A stretch of 64,000 nt of DNA from NCBI GenBank assembly GCA_038230035.1, contig JBBRNX010000019.1, forward strand, positions 1-64,000, given 5' to 3'. The DNA comes from Gaiella sp038230035. GTDB taxonomy: Bacteria; Actinomycetota; Thermoleophilia; Gaiellales; Gaiellaceae. Positions 1 through 8,024 of this stretch are shown piece by piece (positions within the stretch are counted from its first letter, which is position 1; each line of letters begins with the position of its first letter). The translations under genes were made by a program, and so were the position numbers. The notes under the pieces were generated by a model. That model ran no database searches. It saw only the letters and a program-made list of their open reading frames with translations, and was not told the origin of the DNA.

Positions 1-1563
1 GGCCTCCGCTTGGGCGGCCAGCGACCCGAAGCCGGCAAGCAGCGCGTCGGCGAGGCCGGGCTCGTCGCCGCGGTGCAACTCGCTGACAGCGAAGTCGAGC
101 CTCACGTCCGCGGTGAGCAGACCGAGTGCCGAGAGCGTGCCAGGATGCGGCGGCACGATCACGGTATCGATCGACAGCCTGCGCGCGAGCTCTGCGGCGT
201 GCAGCGGCCCTGCTCCGCCGAAGGCCACGAGGGCGAAGTCACGGGGATCGTCGCCTCGACTCCGCAGGGCGACTCGAACCGCCCCTTCCATTGCCGCGTT
301 CACGACCTCGACCACTCCCGCCGCCGTGGCGTCGACCCTCATTCCGAGGTCCGTGGCGAGCGGCGCGATGGCGCGCTCAGCCAGGTCGGCGTTCAGCCCG
401 AGTCGGCCCGCGAGCGGAAACTGCTCGGTGAGGCGTCCGAGCAGAAGCTGGCAATCGGTCACGGTGGGCGCCGTGCCGCCCCGTCCGTAGCAGGCGGGTC
501 CCGGCTCCGAGCCGGCGCTCTCGGGCCCTACGCGGAGCGCGCCGCCGGGATCGACCGCGGCAATCGAGCCGCCGCCGGCTCCGATTGAGTGGACGTGGAC
601 GGCGGGCAGGCGCATTGGCAGCTCGCCAATCGTGAGCTCACTCGACATCCGAGGCTCGAAGTCGCTGATGATCGTGACGTCGGCGCTCGTGCCGCCCATG
701 TCGAAGCAGATCAGGTCGCCGCGGCCGATCGTCTGGCCGAGCCTACGGCAGGCGACGACGCCCGCGACAGGGCCGGAAAGCGCCAGCGTGACCGGACGGG
801 CTCGCGCTGCCGCGGGGGTGAGAGCGCCGCCATTCGACTGCGTGACGAAGAGCGACGCCGTGCTGCCGGCTGTGGCGAGACCTGTCTCGAGCCGGGTCAG
901 ATAGCGGTCGATAAGGGGCATCAACGCGGCGTTCATGACGGTCGTCGAGGTGCGTTCGTACTCTCGCAGCTCTCGTGAGAGGTCGGCCGAGCAACAGACG
1001 AACCAGCCGTTCCTCGCTCGGAGCCGCGCGGCCACTTCCTCCTCGTGGGTGGGGTTGCGGTAGGAGTGCAGGAAGACGACAGCAACGGCCTCGACCTTCG
1101 CATCTTCGAGCTGCTGGATCACGGATTCCGCGCTTAGTTGGTCGACCGCCTGGATCACCGCACCGGATGCGTCGACCCGCTCGCGCACCTCGAACCTGAG
1201 TTCGCGCGAGACGAGCGGGCCGGGATATTCGAGGAAGGGGTCGTATAGTTCGCTGCGCCAGTGCCGCCCGATCTCGAGCACGTCGCGGAACCCCTCGGTC
1301 GTTACGAGGGCGGTCGATGCCATGCGCCGCTCGATGATCGCGTTGGTCGCGAGCGTCGTCCCATGGAGCAGCAGACGCAGCTCGGAGGGAACCACGCCGA
1401 TCTCCGCCGCGAGGGTTTCGAGCCCGTGGACGAACCCGGCGGCGGGATCGCTGCGCGAGGACAGGACCTTGAGGTGGTGGAGCGCTCCGCTTCGCGCGTC
1501 GACCGCCACGACGTCGGTGAACGTGCCGCCGATGTCGACACCGACATACCAGGTGGCGCTCAT
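1..1563 (-). CDS. hyuA: Hydantoinase/oxoprolinase subunit A (HyuA), 3' end outside window
   Basis: HyuA-type ATP-grasping subunit that, with HyuB, hydrolyses cyclic imides such as hydantoins or 5-oxoproline at the cost of ATP. Reading leftwards from ATG 1563 gives 521 uninterrupted codons that run off the window, so the C-terminus is missing. N-terminal phosphate-binding signature VGVDIGGTFTDVVA is followed by the LLLHGTTLATNAIIER segment, a central FDMGGTSADV repeat of the actin-like fold, and IGAGGGSIAAVDPGG. All are typical of the HyuA/oxoprolinase A family. Its ATG overlaps the TGA of hyuB by 4 nt (ATGA), so the two are translationally coupled and the subunits likely assemble together. 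The substrate cannot be read from sequence; hydantoin, N-methylhydantoin, oxoproline or acetone carboxylase-like roles share this fold. Confidence 0.92.
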   Translation of the reverse strand, partial: MSATWYVGVDIGGTFTDVVAVDARSGALHHLKVLSSRSDPAAGFVHGLETLAAEIGVVPSELRLLLHGTTLATNAIIERRMASTALVTTEGFRDVLEIGRHWRSELYDPFLEYPGPLVSRELRFEVRERVDASGAVIQAVDQLSAESVIQQLEDAKVEAVAVVFLHSYRNPTHEEEVAARLRARNGWFVCCSADLSRELREYERTSTTVMNAALMPLIDRYLTRLETGLATAGSTASLFVTQSNGGALTPAAARARPVTLALSGPVAGVVACRRLGQTIGRGDLICFDMGGTSADVTIISDFEPRMSSELTIGELPMRLPAVHVHSIGAGGGSIAAVDPGGALRVGPESAGSEPGPACYGRGGTAPTVTDCQLLLGRLTEQFPLAGRLGLNADLAERAIAPLATDLGMRVDATAAGVVEVVNAAMEGAVRVALRSRGDDPRDFALVAFGGAGPLHAAELARRLSIDTVIVPPHPGTLSALGLLTADVRLDFAVSELHRGDEPGLADALLAGFGSLAAQAEA

Positions 1564-3275
1564 GACTTCGGTCCTGCCGCAACCAGTGGGTAGTCCGTCC
1601 TCGCGGCGGCGGCAGTTACCTTCCCCGTAAGAAGGTCGTGGGCGAGTGCCGCGGGATCCCGTTCAGAGGGCGGGCCGAGCCCACCGCCGCCCTGCGTGAG
1701 GACGGTCACCCGGTCGCCCTTCTGCAGCCGGTAGCCGCCCGACTTGCCCGGAAGCTCGACGGTCTCGCCGTCTCGCTCGACGAGAACTCTCGCCGGCGCG
1801 CCGGGGCCGCCGCCGTTCAGACCGGGAGGCGGGAACTTGACGTGGTCGAACTGGGTCGAGAGCTCGCAGTCGATCAATACCTCGAAGGAGCGCTCGGCGC
1901 CGAGCCCGCCACGGAAACGGCCGGCGCCGCCCGAATCCACCCGCAGCGCGTACGTGAGCACTCGCAACGGAAACTCGTTCTCGACGAGCTCGATCGGGTT
2001 GTTGGCGAGGTTGTGCACTCCGGCCGAGAGGCAGTCAGGCCCGTCGAGCCCGTCCCGTGCTCCCCAGCCCCCGACCTCGATCTCGAACTGCACGTTCGCA
2101 CGGCCAGAGTCGTCGTACGCCGAGAGGATGTAGACGTTGGAGTTCCCGTAATACGGGGCTATCGCGCGGTCCGGCAGGGCCTTGCCGAGCGCCGACATGA
2201 CTACAGTCGCCACCCGGTGCGTGAAGACGTTGCGGCCGACGACAGGCGCCGGCGAGCGCGGATTGAGGACGGTGCCCTCAGGCGCAATCACCTCGATCGG
2301 CAGGTAGCTCCCGTGGTTCGGCGCGATTCCCGGGTCGAGGATCGCAGTCACCGCGTAGTACACGGCCGACTCGGTCGAGGCGATCGGGCAGTTGATCGGG
2401 CCGCGCGTCTGCGTCGCCGTGCCTGTGAAATCGACGTGAAGTGTGTCGCCGCGGCGTTCGACGGCGACGCGTACGAGCAACTCGTTGTCGTCGAGTCCGT
2501 CGCCGTCGACGACGTCCTCCGCTTCGTAGACGCCCGCCGGGACCAGCGCGATCGCTGACCGCATCCGCCGCTCAGAGCTCGCGATCAGCTCGCGAGTCGC
2601 TGCCGCGACAGTCTCGGTGCCGTAGTGGCGCGCGAGACGGACGACCTCCCCGGCGCCGATCGAGAGCGCTGCGATCTGCGCGCGCAGATCGCTGACCGTC
2701 TTCTGGGGTACGCGGATGTTGGCCTCGAACAATGGGAAGAAGACCTCGTTCGTCATGCCCGCGGCGACGATCCGCGACGGGGGGATCCGAAACCCCTCCT
2801 GGTAGATCTCGGTCGCATCCGCGCCGTAGCTTGCTGCCCCTCGCCCGCCGACGTCGAGATGGTGGCCGAGCGTGCCCGTGATGGCGATCGCCTTGCCGTC
2901 AACATGGACGGCCGCGAAGGTCTGGATATCCGGTAGATGCTGGCCGCCGGAGTAGGGATCGTTCGTGGCGTAGACGTCGCCCTCGCGCCAGTCGCATAGC
3001 GGAAACCGCACGAGCATTGTGCGCAGCGCGCGCGTCATCGAGTTGAGGTGCATCGGGATCCGGGTCGACTGCGCGACGATGCCGCCGTCGAGATCGAAGA
3101 CCGCCGTCGAGTAGTCGAGCATCTCCCGAATCACCTGCGAATGGGCAGAACGCTCGATCGATGTCGCCATCTGCTCGGCGGCTGCGACGAGACCGTGGCG
3201 GATCACTTCAAGTGTGACCGGGTCGACGGTGGCCGCCTCTGGCTTCGAGACGTCCGCGCCAACCCCGACCGTCAT
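1560..3275 (-). CDS. hyuB: Hydantoinase/oxoprolinase subunit B (HyuB)
   Basis: 571-aa HyuB partner subunit. Family marks include DPVTLEVIRHGLVAAAEQM at the N-terminus, the YATNDPYSGGQHLPDI motif, GTLGHHLDVGGR, and a glycine-rich C-terminus (GGGGLGPPSERD). Start chosen at ATG 3275 because GGAG lies 6-9 nt upstream and the family N-terminus begins right there; an upstream in-frame start at 3389 would run into the preceding gene. It is the middle gene of a HAL-like/hyuB/hyuA operon read leftwards: the HAL-like gene ends 76 nt upstream and hyuA overlaps its stop by 4 nt. Family knowledge: the A and B subunits together open lactam or imide rings using ATP. Placement behind a lyase suggests hydrolysis of a cyclic product downstream of elimination; that is inference. 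Confidence 0.92.
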   Translation of the reverse strand: MTVGVGADVSKPEAATVDPVTLEVIRHGLVAAAEQMATSIERSAHSQVIREMLDYSTAVFDLDGGIVAQSTRIPMHLNSMTRALRTMLVRFPLCDWREGDVYATNDPYSGGQHLPDIQTFAAVHVDGKAIAITGTLGHHLDVGGRGAASYGADATEIYQEGFRIPPSRIVAAGMTNEVFFPLFEANIRVPQKTVSDLRAQIAALSIGAGEVVRLARHYGTETVAAATRELIASSERRMRSAIALVPAGVYEAEDVVDGDGLDDNELLVRVAVERRGDTLHVDFTGTATQTRGPINCPIASTESAVYYAVTAILDPGIAPNHGSYLPIEVIAPEGTVLNPRSPAPVVGRNVFTHRVATVVMSALGKALPDRAIAPYYGNSNVYILSAYDDSGRANVQFEIEVGGWGARDGLDGPDCLSAGVHNLANNPIELVENEFPLRVLTYALRVDSGGAGRFRGGLGAERSFEVLIDCELSTQFDHVKFPPPGLNGGGPGAPARVLVERDGETVELPGKSGGYRLQKGDRVTVLTQGGGGLGPPSERDPAALAHDLLTGKVTAAAARTDYPLVAAGPKS

Positions 3276-3351
3276 CGGGGGCTCCGTCCGAGCACGCTCG
3301 CGTCCATTCGGCGAACATACCACGTGCTGTCGACTGGATACAGTCAGGATC

Positions 3352-4776
3352 TCAGGTACCCATCTCCGACAATGTCCCTGAGCGCACAAGCTTCAACAGC
3401 GGCTCAAGGTCGGCCGGCGTCTTCTCCGTCAAACGAGCGCGAACGGCCGAGTGCACGGCTGACGTGCCGGAACCCAGCGATGCGGGAGCGCGAAGGTCGA
3501 CGGCCTGCGTGGCGACCGCGAGCTCGATCGCGGCGACACGTTCGCCAAGGATGACCATCTCATTGAGCCGCCGAGCTGCGAGCGGCGCCATCGTCATGCG
3601 ATCCTCGATTCCCTCCGCAATGCTCGTCGTCGAGAGCTCGTACGAGACGGGCGCCGCGAGCAGACGAGCCTCGGCGGTGATCGCCGCGGCGGCGTACGAG
3701 TACTGGGGAAACACCGTCGTCGCGAAGTCCTGGCGATCCGACAGACCGTCCGGGAGCCCGGACGTTGGCGCCTGCATGAGCTTGACGAGCCGCTCACACG
3801 CCGACGTGATCACGGGGGCGAGCGCCAGCCGCAGGAAGTCGAGTGCGGTGGCGAGGATTAGCGGGTCGAAGCTCCCGACCGAGACGATGACGCCCTCGTC
3901 AGCAACGATGAGCGGATTCTCCTGGGATGCGTTCAGCTCGATTGCGAGTTGCTTCTGACCGTAGGCGAGCGCTTCGCGCGCCGCGGCGTGCACCTGCGGC
4001 ATGCAGCGGAAGCTCAGCGGATCCTGGAGATTGCGCGCAGTACCCTCGAGCCAGAGAGAGCTTCCGGCCAGCAACCCGGTGAGGCGGGCTACTGTGTCGT
4101 GCAAGCCGGGATAGGGCCGTACTTGCACGGCTGCTGGGTGAAGGATGCTGACGTTCCCCGCGAACGCCTCGAGGTCCAAGGCGCCAGCGACGTCGTAGGT
4201 ATCGAGGAGTCGCTCGAGGTCGTGGATCGCCAGCGTTGCCAGCGCTGTCGAGAAAGCGTTGTTGTCGACGAGTGAGACGGCCTCCTTCGCGTCTAGTTCG
4301 AAATCGTCGAGGATCCCGTATGCGAGCTCTGCCATCGGTGCCAGATCGGCCATCCCGATGGAGCCGTAGGTTCTAACGGTCGGGATGGCTCCGTCGTTGA
4401 GCGTTGCCACGAGACGGGTTACAAGAGCCGGTCGGACGCCAGCGGTTCCCTTGGCGAAGCCGTTCACGAGACGCACGATGGTGGCTCGGACGACGTCTTC
4501 GGCCGCGGGCGCGCCTTGGCCGACCATGTCCGTCTCGATCATCAGGCGATTGTGTTCCGCCTGTTCCTCCGGGCCGATCCTGTGACGCTTGCGCGCCGCG
4601 ACGCCTGTTGTCAGGCCATACGCTGGCGCACCGGTCGAGATGACGTTTTCGACGACTGCGCGCGCCGTCGTCATCTGTTCCAAGGCGTCCGGATGAAGCT
4701 CGACTCGCTCGCGGTCTCGCGCGACACGCACGACTTCGGCCGCCGTCAAGGCGTTCCCGTTCAGTACGACGGTCAT
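3352..4776 (-). CDS. HAL/PAL-fold lyase lacking the MIO triad (ergothionase-like candidate)
   Basis: 474 aa, full length for the aromatic amino acid lyase family. It has the YGLTTGV loop (Tyr53), NLQDPLSFRCMPQVH, and IEDRMTMAPLAARRL (the catalytic Glu region). The cofactor-forming Ala-Ser-Gly expected between GSIG and DLAP is absent: the protein reads GSIGMADLAP at residues 138-147, one residue short, so no methylidene-imidazolone can form. The Tyr of the usual QDPYS motif is Leu. Lys63 in TTGVAARK is also unlike true HutH. MIO-free members of this fold include, to my knowledge, ergothionase, which eliminates trimethylamine from ergothioneine; that role is only inferred here. AAGGAGG sits about 11 nt before ATG 4776. 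It is the first gene of the operon with hyuB-hyuA. Automatic naming as histidine ammonia-lyase would probably be wrong. Confidence 0.85.
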   Translation of the reverse strand: MTVVLNGNALTAAEVVRVARDRERVELHPDALEQMTTARAVVENVISTGAPAYGLTTGVAARKRHRIGPEEQAEHNRLMIETDMVGQGAPAAEDVVRATIVRLVNGFAKGTAGVRPALVTRLVATLNDGAIPTVRTYGSIGMADLAPMAELAYGILDDFELDAKEAVSLVDNNAFSTALATLAIHDLERLLDTYDVAGALDLEAFAGNVSILHPAAVQVRPYPGLHDTVARLTGLLAGSSLWLEGTARNLQDPLSFRCMPQVHAAAREALAYGQKQLAIELNASQENPLIVADEGVIVSVGSFDPLILATALDFLRLALAPVITSACERLVKLMQAPTSGLPDGLSDRQDFATTVFPQYSYAAAAITAEARLLAAPVSYELSTTSIAEGIEDRMTMAPLAARRLNEMVILGERVAAIELAVATQAVDLRAPASLGSGTSAVHSAVRARLTEKTPADLEPLLKLVRSGTLSEMGT

Positions 4777-4877
4777 CGATGAACGATCCTCCTTCTGATG
4801 ATGGACGTGAGCCTGGTGACGACGACCCGGCGCGACAAGAGCTGGTCACTCTTCCGCAGTAGGTGTGCACAGTATCC

Positions 4878-5057
4878 ATGTGGAACGCGCGTGAGTACGC
4901 GACGATCGCCGTCATGACCGCGTTCGGCGGCTACCTGCTCGACACGTCGAGCCGGCCGACGCTGCTGCTCGTCCTGGTGGCGGCGCTCCTCGCAGGCGCT
5001 GCCGTCTCGGCGGTGGCGGTGCTCAGGCGACCTGTCTACGCTCCCTGCACGACATGA
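4878..5057 (+). CDS. Small predicted membrane protein, 59 aa
   Basis: Not a family I recognise. ATG 4878 gives a 59-aa peptide with a weak hydrophobic stretch (YATIAVMTAFGGYLL) and a clear transmembrane segment (TLLLVLVAALLAGAAVSAVAVL), ending shortly after a basic RRP. The stop overlaps the ATG of the quinone oxidoreductase by 4 nt (ATGA), which supports real translation and coupling. An in-frame GTG at 4863 is an alternative start. No clear Shine-Dalgarno. It lies divergent to the HAL-like gene, in the 100-nt region that must carry promoters both ways. Confidence 0.45.
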   Translation: MWNAREYATIAVMTAFGGYLLDTSSRPTLLLVLVAALLAGAAVSAVAVLRRPVYAPCTT

Positions 5058-6022
5058 GGGCGATCGTCTTTACCGGAGCGGGTGGCAACGAGGTGGTGCA
5101 GCTTGTCGAACGCCCCGACCCCGTCGCCACGGGCGACGACGTGGTGCTCGCGGTGCGCTACGCCGCCCTCAACGGTGCCGATCTCTCCCAGCGAGCCGGT
5201 CGCTACCCTGCGCCGCCGGGCTCGCCGCCCGACATTCCTGGAATCGAAGCCGCCGGAACAGTCGTCGCCTGCGGTCCGACGGCCAGGCGCTTCCAGGTCG
5301 GCGACCGGGTGTTCGGGATCGTAGGCGGTGGCGGTCTTGCCGACCGGGTGCTCGTGCACGAGCGTCACGTCGCTCCCGTCCCCGACAACCTCGACGATCC
5401 TGGCGCAGCGGCGGTACCCGAGGTGTTCGTGACGGCGCACGACGCGATCGTCACCCAAGCCGGGCTCAAGCTCGGCGAGCTGCTCGTCGTGAGCGGGGCA
5501 AACGGCGGCGTCGGCACGGCCGCGATCCAGATCGGAGCCACTGCCGGTGCGCGGGTGCTCGCGACGGTGCGCTCCGTGGAGGTGAGAGGACAGGTCGCCG
5601 AGCTCGGCGCCGAGGTGATCGACCCGGAGGATCTCGTCCAGCGAGCCGAGGCGCTCGGCGGCGCCGATGTCGTGTGCGAGCTCGTCGGCGCGCCGAACCT
5701 CGACGGAGACTTCGATGCGCTCGCGGTCAAGGGCCGGATCGTCGTCGTCGGCACGGGCGCGGGCGACGAGGCCCAGCTCGCGCTGCGCAAGCTGATGGGG
5801 AAACGAGCCCGACTCATGGGAACGGTGCTGCGCGCGCGGCCGCTCGAGGAGAAAGCCGTGGCTGTCCAGGCGTTCGCCCGGGAGGTCCTGCCACACCTCG
5901 CCTCGGGGCGAATGGTGCCGCGGGTCGATCGCGTATTCCCCGCCGAGGAAGCAGCAGCCGCCTTCGACCGGATGGCGGGGCCGGGCAAGCTCGGCAAGGT
6001 GCTGCTCGACTTCGGGGCCTGA
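5054..6022 (+). CDS. Zinc-independent quinone oxidoreductase (MDR superfamily)
   Basis: 322-aa NADPH-dependent oxidoreductase of the PIG3/Qor type. N-terminal GroES-like domain has RYAALNGADLSQRAGRYP and PGIEAAGTVVACG; the Rossmann domain has LVVSGANGGVGTAAIQIG, the AxxGxG-like NADP site of zinc-free medium-chain dehydrogenases. Catalytic-zinc Cys/His ligands are absent. Probable role is reduction of a quinone or enone intermediate in the cytosol. It begins by overlapping the small membrane ORF and is followed by the TudS-like gene after a single base, so 5054-7865 reads as one operon. The native substrate is unknown. Confidence 0.88.
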   Translation: MRAIVFTGAGGNEVVQLVERPDPVATGDDVVLAVRYAALNGADLSQRAGRYPAPPGSPPDIPGIEAAGTVVACGPTARRFQVGDRVFGIVGGGGLADRVLVHERHVAPVPDNLDDPGAAAVPEVFVTAHDAIVTQAGLKLGELLVVSGANGGVGTAAIQIGATAGARVLATVRSVEVRGQVAELGAEVIDPEDLVQRAEALGGADVVCELVGAPNLDGDFDALAVKGRIVVVGTGAGDEAQLALRKLMGKRARLMGTVLRARPLEEKAVAVQAFAREVLPHLASGRMVPRVDRVFPAEEAAAAFDRMAGPGKLGKVLLDFGA

Positions 6023-6023
6023 T

Positions 6024-6578
6024 GTGGCGCAGGTCGCCTTCATCGCGCACTGCCTCCTGAACCAGAACGCGAAGACCGTCGGCGGCGCGAAGCGCCCGGC
6101 GATGTGGGAGCCGGTGATCGACCTGCTGAACGAGCGCGGCTGGACGATACGCCAGATGCCGTGCCCCGAGCTCGCGTTCATGGGCACGCGGCGTTTCTGG
6201 GGCGTGAAGGAGCAATTCGACACGCCGCTCTACCGCGCCCACTGCCGGCGAATCGCGAAGCTCGTCGCGTCGGTGATGGAGCCGCACGTCGAGGCTGGCG
6301 ACGACGTCGTGCTGATCGGCCTCGACTCGAGCCCCACCATGGGCGCCGGCTACTTCGTCTCGGCGCCGCACTGGGCCGGAGAGCCGAACGTCGGCGAGCA
6401 CCGGTCGACCCACGTGCCGGGCGACGGCATCTTCGTGGAGGAGCTCGAAGCCGAGCTCGCCGCCAGAGACCTGCCGATGCCGCGGCGGACCGGCATCCGC
6501 CACTGGTTCCCCGACTACGACCCCGAAGAGGAGCGCGAACGGCTTGTCGCGCTCCTGGAAGGAGGCGACACGCCATGA
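6024..6578 (+). CDS. TudS-related (CD3072-like) protein, third cluster cysteine missing
   Basis: 184 aa, start GTG 6024 one base after the previous stop. The layout resembles the TudS/DUF523-related CD3072 group: AHCLLNQN (Cys10), QMPCPEL (Cys47), GVKEQFDTPLYRAHC (Cys74), then a G-[ID]-x-SP motif. TudS enzymes use three cysteines to hold a [4Fe-4S] cluster that removes sulfur from thionucleobases. The third expected Cys (SPSCG in relatives as I remember them) is Met106 here (SSPTMG). Either Cys74 substitutes or the protein has lost desulfidase chemistry. It overlaps the next gene by 4 nt. Location beside lyase and hydantoinase genes suggests a role with a thiolated heterocycle; that is inference. 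Confidence 0.7.
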   Translation: MAQVAFIAHCLLNQNAKTVGGAKRPAMWEPVIDLLNERGWTIRQMPCPELAFMGTRRFWGVKEQFDTPLYRAHCRRIAKLVASVMEPHVEAGDDVVLIGLDSSPTMGAGYFVSAPHWAGEPNVGEHRSTHVPGDGIFVEELEAELAARDLPMPRRTGIRHWFPDYDPEEERERLVALLEGGDTP

Positions 6579-7558
6579 TGGAGGCACCGGCACTGGAGCT
6601 CCCGTTCGACTCGATCGACGCCGACATCCCCTGGGAGCCGGGGCGTCACGTCGAGATAACCGAACCCGAGTCCGTCACCCTCCTCGAGGAATGGGGGCTC
6701 GAGGCGGCCGGCCCGAATGCTCTGTCGCCGGTTGCGATCACGTCGCCGTTCCGGTTTCTGTCCGATGAAGGCGTCGCGACGCTGCACGCCATCTGCAGCG
6801 AGCTCGAGCGCTACGCGGTCGGCGATGAACGCATCCCGAAGAAGCGGCGTGGCGCCGTCTACCGCTCCGCTTTCCTGCGCGGCATGGTGTCCGACCCGAC
6901 GATCCTCGCGTTCCTGAGCGGACTCGCGCAGGCGCCGCTCGAGCCGCATCCTGTCTCGCACCACTCCGTCCACATCAACTACGCGCCCGAGGATCTGTCG
7001 TTGAACGTCGATCAGTGGCACCGCGACGCCGTAGGGTTCGACTATGTGCTGATGGCGAGCGACCCGCGCCCCATGAAGGGCGGCCGCTTCGAGTACTTCG
7101 CGGGATCGGTCGAGGAGGGCCGCGCGCTGCTCGAGTCCGGAGCGGCCCTGCCGTCGGAGAAAGTGCGCTCCCCCGAGTTCCCGGGGCCGGGCTGGGCCGT
7201 CCTCCAGCAAGGGCATCGGGTGCTGCACCGGGCGTGCAGGCTGGACGAGCGCTTCCCCAGGATCACGGTCGTCGACTCTTTCTGGGTTCCGGTGCCAGGC
7301 CGAGACGATCCGACCGACCTTGCGACGCTGCTTCACATCGACGGCCGTGACATCGCGCTCGTCGAGTGGAGCCGCTACCAGGCGCTCGTCGCCGCCCGCA
7401 AGCTGGAGCACTTCGCCGAGACGAAGACCGACTTTGCACACCGGCCCGGCGAGCTGCAGGATGAGCTGCGCGCGGTCGCCGCACTCCTCGAACGGGCCGC
7501 CGACGCGTTCGAGACAGCCGATGACGGCAGGCTGATCTCGTTCGGCGCCGGCTCGTGA
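6575..7558 (+). CDS. Fe(II)/2-oxoglutarate dioxygenase-like protein
   Basis: 327 aa from ATG 6575, with GGAAGGAGG about 12 nt upstream; the ATG overlaps the previous TGA. The core contains NVDQWHRDAVGFDYVLM, an HxD metal pair, and downstream QGHRVLHRACR with a distal His, followed by RITVVDSFWVP. This order (HxD...H, then a basic residue) fits the double-stranded beta-helix of phytanoyl-CoA-type oxygenases. Expected to be a cytosolic, iron-dependent hydroxylase, but no specific family or substrate is recognised. Third gene of the 5.05-7.87 kb operon. Confidence 0.6.
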   Translation: MMEAPALELPFDSIDADIPWEPGRHVEITEPESVTLLEEWGLEAAGPNALSPVAITSPFRFLSDEGVATLHAICSELERYAVGDERIPKKRRGAVYRSAFLRGMVSDPTILAFLSGLAQAPLEPHPVSHHSVHINYAPEDLSLNVDQWHRDAVGFDYVLMASDPRPMKGGRFEYFAGSVEEGRALLESGAALPSEKVRSPEFPGPGWAVLQQGHRVLHRACRLDERFPRITVVDSFWVPVPGRDDPTDLATLLHIDGRDIALVEWSRYQALVAARKLEHFAETKTDFAHRPGELQDELRAVAALLERAADAFETADDGRLISFGAGS

Positions 7559-7580
7559 CCGTCCAACCAGAGGTTGGCAA

Positions 7581-7865
7581 ATGAGTGTCGACCCCCGGTC
7601 GCGGAAGGTCGCAGTGGTCGCCGACTCGCTCCTCGGCGAGAGGATGGACGAGCTGCGGGAGGCAGGCTACGGGGTGATCCAGCTGCCACCCGCAGAGCTC
7701 GACGACGGAACCGCGTTGGACTGGATCGAGCTGGCAGCGGAACAGATCGCCGAGTATCTGCGGACGGACTACGAGGTCGTGCTCGTCGACGACGGCCGCT
7801 CGCGAGCCGCGATCGACGGAGCGCTGGCAACGCTCGGCGCCGGGCCGCTGTCGGACCTCGGCTAG
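7581..7865 (+). CDS. Conserved-looking hypothetical protein, 94 aa
   Basis: Unrecognised 94-aa acidic protein starting MSVDPRSRKVAVVADSLLG, with alternating strand/helix character (VAVVADS, YGVIQLP, YEVVLVDDG) suggestive of a small alpha/beta Rossmann-like half-domain. An AGAGGT ribosome site lies 6 nt before ATG 7581, within a 19-nt leader nearly identical to that of purQ. Lies 22 nt after the dioxygenase-like gene and ends the operon. No catalytic motif is visible. Confidence 0.6.
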   Translation: MSVDPRSRKVAVVADSLLGERMDELREAGYGVIQLPPAELDDGTALDWIELAAEQIAEYLRTDYEVVLVDDGRSRAAIDGALATLGAGPLSDLG

Positions 7866-7889
7866 GTTCGACGCGTGGGCTCCGGGGCC

Positions 7890-8024
7890 TTACGACGCCT
7901 TGCGGCGGTCCATCAACTGCGCGACGCGCTCCTCGAGCAGACGAGTCCGCTCGTCGTAGCGTTCGCGCTCGAGGCGACGCTCCTCAGGCGTCCTCGTCGT
8001 CCTCTTCCTCTTCTTGCTCGCCAT
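7890..8024 (-). CDS. Small highly charged peptide, 44 aa
   Basis: ATG 8024 preceded by CGGAGG at a normal distance. The product begins MASKKRKRTTRTPEERR, very basic at first, then a charged amphipathic helix (LEERVAQLMDRRKAS). Codon third positions are strongly G/C, as in neighbouring genes. It starts inside the 3' end of the small acidic frame at 7984-8115 in another frame. Function unknown; it could be a nucleic-acid-binding peptide, or simply an artefact. Confidence 0.4.
   Translation of the reverse strand: MASKKRKRTTRTPEERRLERERYDERTRLLEERVAQLMDRRKAS

Noticed and set aside
1638..2558. 306-codon plus-strand frame opposite hyuB
   Set aside because: Antisense shadow of a clear HyuB; Arg/Glu-rich with no family motif, an effect of high GC.
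3352..4776. Naming the HAL-fold gene hutH (histidine utilisation)
   Set aside because: MIO triad absent and no hutU, hutI or hutG nearby; a hut operon is not supported.
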